DNA of 64,000 bases from positions 49,613 through 113,612 of the forward strand of contig NZ_JDUI01000011.1 in the NCBI RefSeq assembly GCF_000771405.1. Reading direction: 5' to 3'. Origin of the DNA: Bifidobacterium pullorum DSM 20433 (GTDB lineage Bacteria > Actinomycetota > Actinomycetes > Actinomycetales > Bifidobacteriaceae). The notes beneath the pieces were generated by a model. The model saw only the letters and a list, made by a program, of their open reading frames with translations, had not been told where the DNA came from and made no database searches. This document shows, one piece after another, positions 63,176 to 64,000 of the stretch (position 1 is its first letter; the number at the start of each line of letters is the position of its first letter). The position numbers were made by a program, and so were the translations under genes.

Positions 63176-63486
63176 ATAATGCTCCCGGTGTTTTCAGCCA
63201 CGCCAAGGCGCGGCTCCTCATGAGTCAAGCTCTACTAACGTACTCTGACCCCTACCCCAAGTCAACACGAGCGGGACACGCGGCGATGTCCCCCGTTGCG
63301 CACATCAGGGTGAACCATTGGAATCTGGCGGCAGATGGCGGTCGAGTTATCCACAAATTACATCAATGTTATTCACATTCCAGTTATTTCAACACGCAAG
63401 GATGTGGATAACTTCGAGCAGTCGGAGTAAAAATTGACTGTATTTGTTTGCACACAGCGTATCGCCGCGATCGGAAAGGGGTCACA
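63176..63486. promoter_or_regulatory. rpmH-dnaA intergenic region with DnaA boxes
   Basis: This 311-bp region between divergent rpmH and dnaA holds TTATCCACA at 63347-63355, TTATTCACA at 63369-63377 and TGTGGATAA at 63403-63411, separated by AT-rich sequence. This is the usual place for dnaA autoregulation and often part of oriC. A TTGACT (63434-63439) may be the -35 element of dnaA. Together with the cluster at 59.8 kb it brackets the rpmH-rsmG block. Confidence 0.75.
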
Positions 63487-64000
63487 TTGGCAGATATGGC
63501 GCTCTCCCCCGCGGCGGCCCAAGCGGCCGACATCTGGTCGGACGCGCTGGTCATCCTCCGGCATAGCAGCTCCCTCAGCGCCCGCGAGAAGGGATGGCTG
63601 GAGGACGTCGTCCCCGAAGCGGTCTACGGCACCACCATCGTCCTGTGCGTCAGCAACAGCGAAGCGCAGCAGACGCTGCAGACCGCGATGAACGAGCCGA
63701 TCACCAACGCGCTGCGCATCGCCTCCGGACAGGATATGTTCCCCGCGTTCAAGATCGTCCAGACGACGAACGAGACGCCGGAGGAGCCACGTCCCGAACC
63801 TCGTGAGCGTCAGACCGCCAAACAGCCCGCGAATCACGCCTCCCATGGACATGACATGGCCGCCGATCCCTATGCCGGCATGACCTCGGTGCAGGGACAG
63901 CTGCCGATTCCGACCATGATCCCGTCGCAGTCGTTCCAAAACGGCGAACGCACCCCGGCGCTGGATCCCGAGACGCATCTGAACAAGAACGCGACGTTCG
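63487..64000 (+). CDS. dnaA: Chromosomal replication initiator DnaA (partial)
   Basis: The N-terminal 171 codons are visible. The protein begins [20 protein letters not shown] if the TTG at 63487 is used, or [14 protein letters not shown] from the ATG at 63496; the TTG is preferred since AAAGGGG lies at a normal distance from it. Domain I (about 1-95) is recognisable, followed by a poorly conserved domain II linker ([20 protein letters not shown]) and the run-up to domain III (LNKNATF). The AAA+ ATPase and DNA-binding domains lie beyond the right edge. The rpmH-divergent position and the DnaA boxes support the call. Confidence 0.9.
   Translation, partial: MADMALSPAAAQAADIWSDALVILRHSSSLSAREKGWLEDVVPEAVYGTTIVLCVSNSEAQQTLQTAMNEPITNALRIASGQDMFPAFKIVQTTNETPEEPRPEPRERQTAKQPANHASHGHDMAADPYAGMTSVQGQLPIPTMIPSQSFQNGERTPALDPETHLNKNATF

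Noticed and set aside
62661..63221. A long form of RnpA with 67 extra N-terminal residues
   Set aside because: The extension runs through rpmH in another frame; the GTG at 63020 gives the normal 119 residues.

Overview
The window looks like a high-GC actinobacterial chromosome of the genus Bifidobacterium. The evidence is the GC-rich third-position codon use, strong AAGGAGG-type ribosome binding sites, a sugar-utilisation repertoire built from GH36, GH1 and GH3 enzymes with ABC importers and LacI/ROK regulators, one shared MsmK-like ATPase, and the rpmH-rnpA-yidD-yidC-jag-rsmG-parA-parB block running up to dnaA at the right edge. The species cannot be named from the sequence alone. The window is the left flank of the replication origin.

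Layout. 1-6.3 kb: an alpha-galactoside locus (ABC permeases and binding protein, a divergent ROK regulator, a GH36 alpha-galactosidase). 6.4-16.5 kb: housekeeping genes (tadA, a Na+/H+ antiporter, an esterase-like hydrolase, dcd, a P-type cation ATPase, a formate/nitrite-type channel, rlmB). 16.6-21.8 kb: a beta-glucoside locus (GH1, ABC proteins, LacI regulator with promoter and operators visible); one permease there has lost about 100 residues. 21.8-26.0 kb: an AT-richer DUF4143 ATPase preceded by five 23-bp iterons, a DUF4032 kinase-like protein and the shared sugar ATPase. 26.7-30.2 kb: a nucleoside salvage operon (nucleoside hydrolase, MFS transporter, ribokinase). 30.3-32.3 kb: a LytTR/GHKL two-component system. 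32.7-40.2 kb: two GH3 enzymes, one coupled to a GtrA-like membrane protein and one membrane-anchored with inverted domain order, with an ion channel between them. 40.5-57.3 kb: a Ser/Thr kinase, a DsbA-like protein, tRNA-Thr, a probable C-rich-loop small RNA, a G5/lysozyme-like secreted protein, rsmA-ispE, a LytR_C protein, cca, then NUDIX-DUF6049-murJ-pseudokinase-trxB. 57.4-64 kb: parB, parA, rsmG, jag, yidC, yidD, rnpA, rpmH and the start of dnaA, with four parS sites and two DnaA-box clusters.

The points most worth following are the candidate small RNA at 43.6-43.8 kb, whose four hairpins all carry C-rich loops; a second pyrimidine-rich RNA or leader at 10.1-10.25 kb; a 63-bp repeat family that occurs in two distant intergenic regions on opposite strands; the iterons before the DUF4143 ATPase; and the DnaA-box cluster between parA and rsmG. 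No insertion sequence, prophage or CRISPR array was seen.
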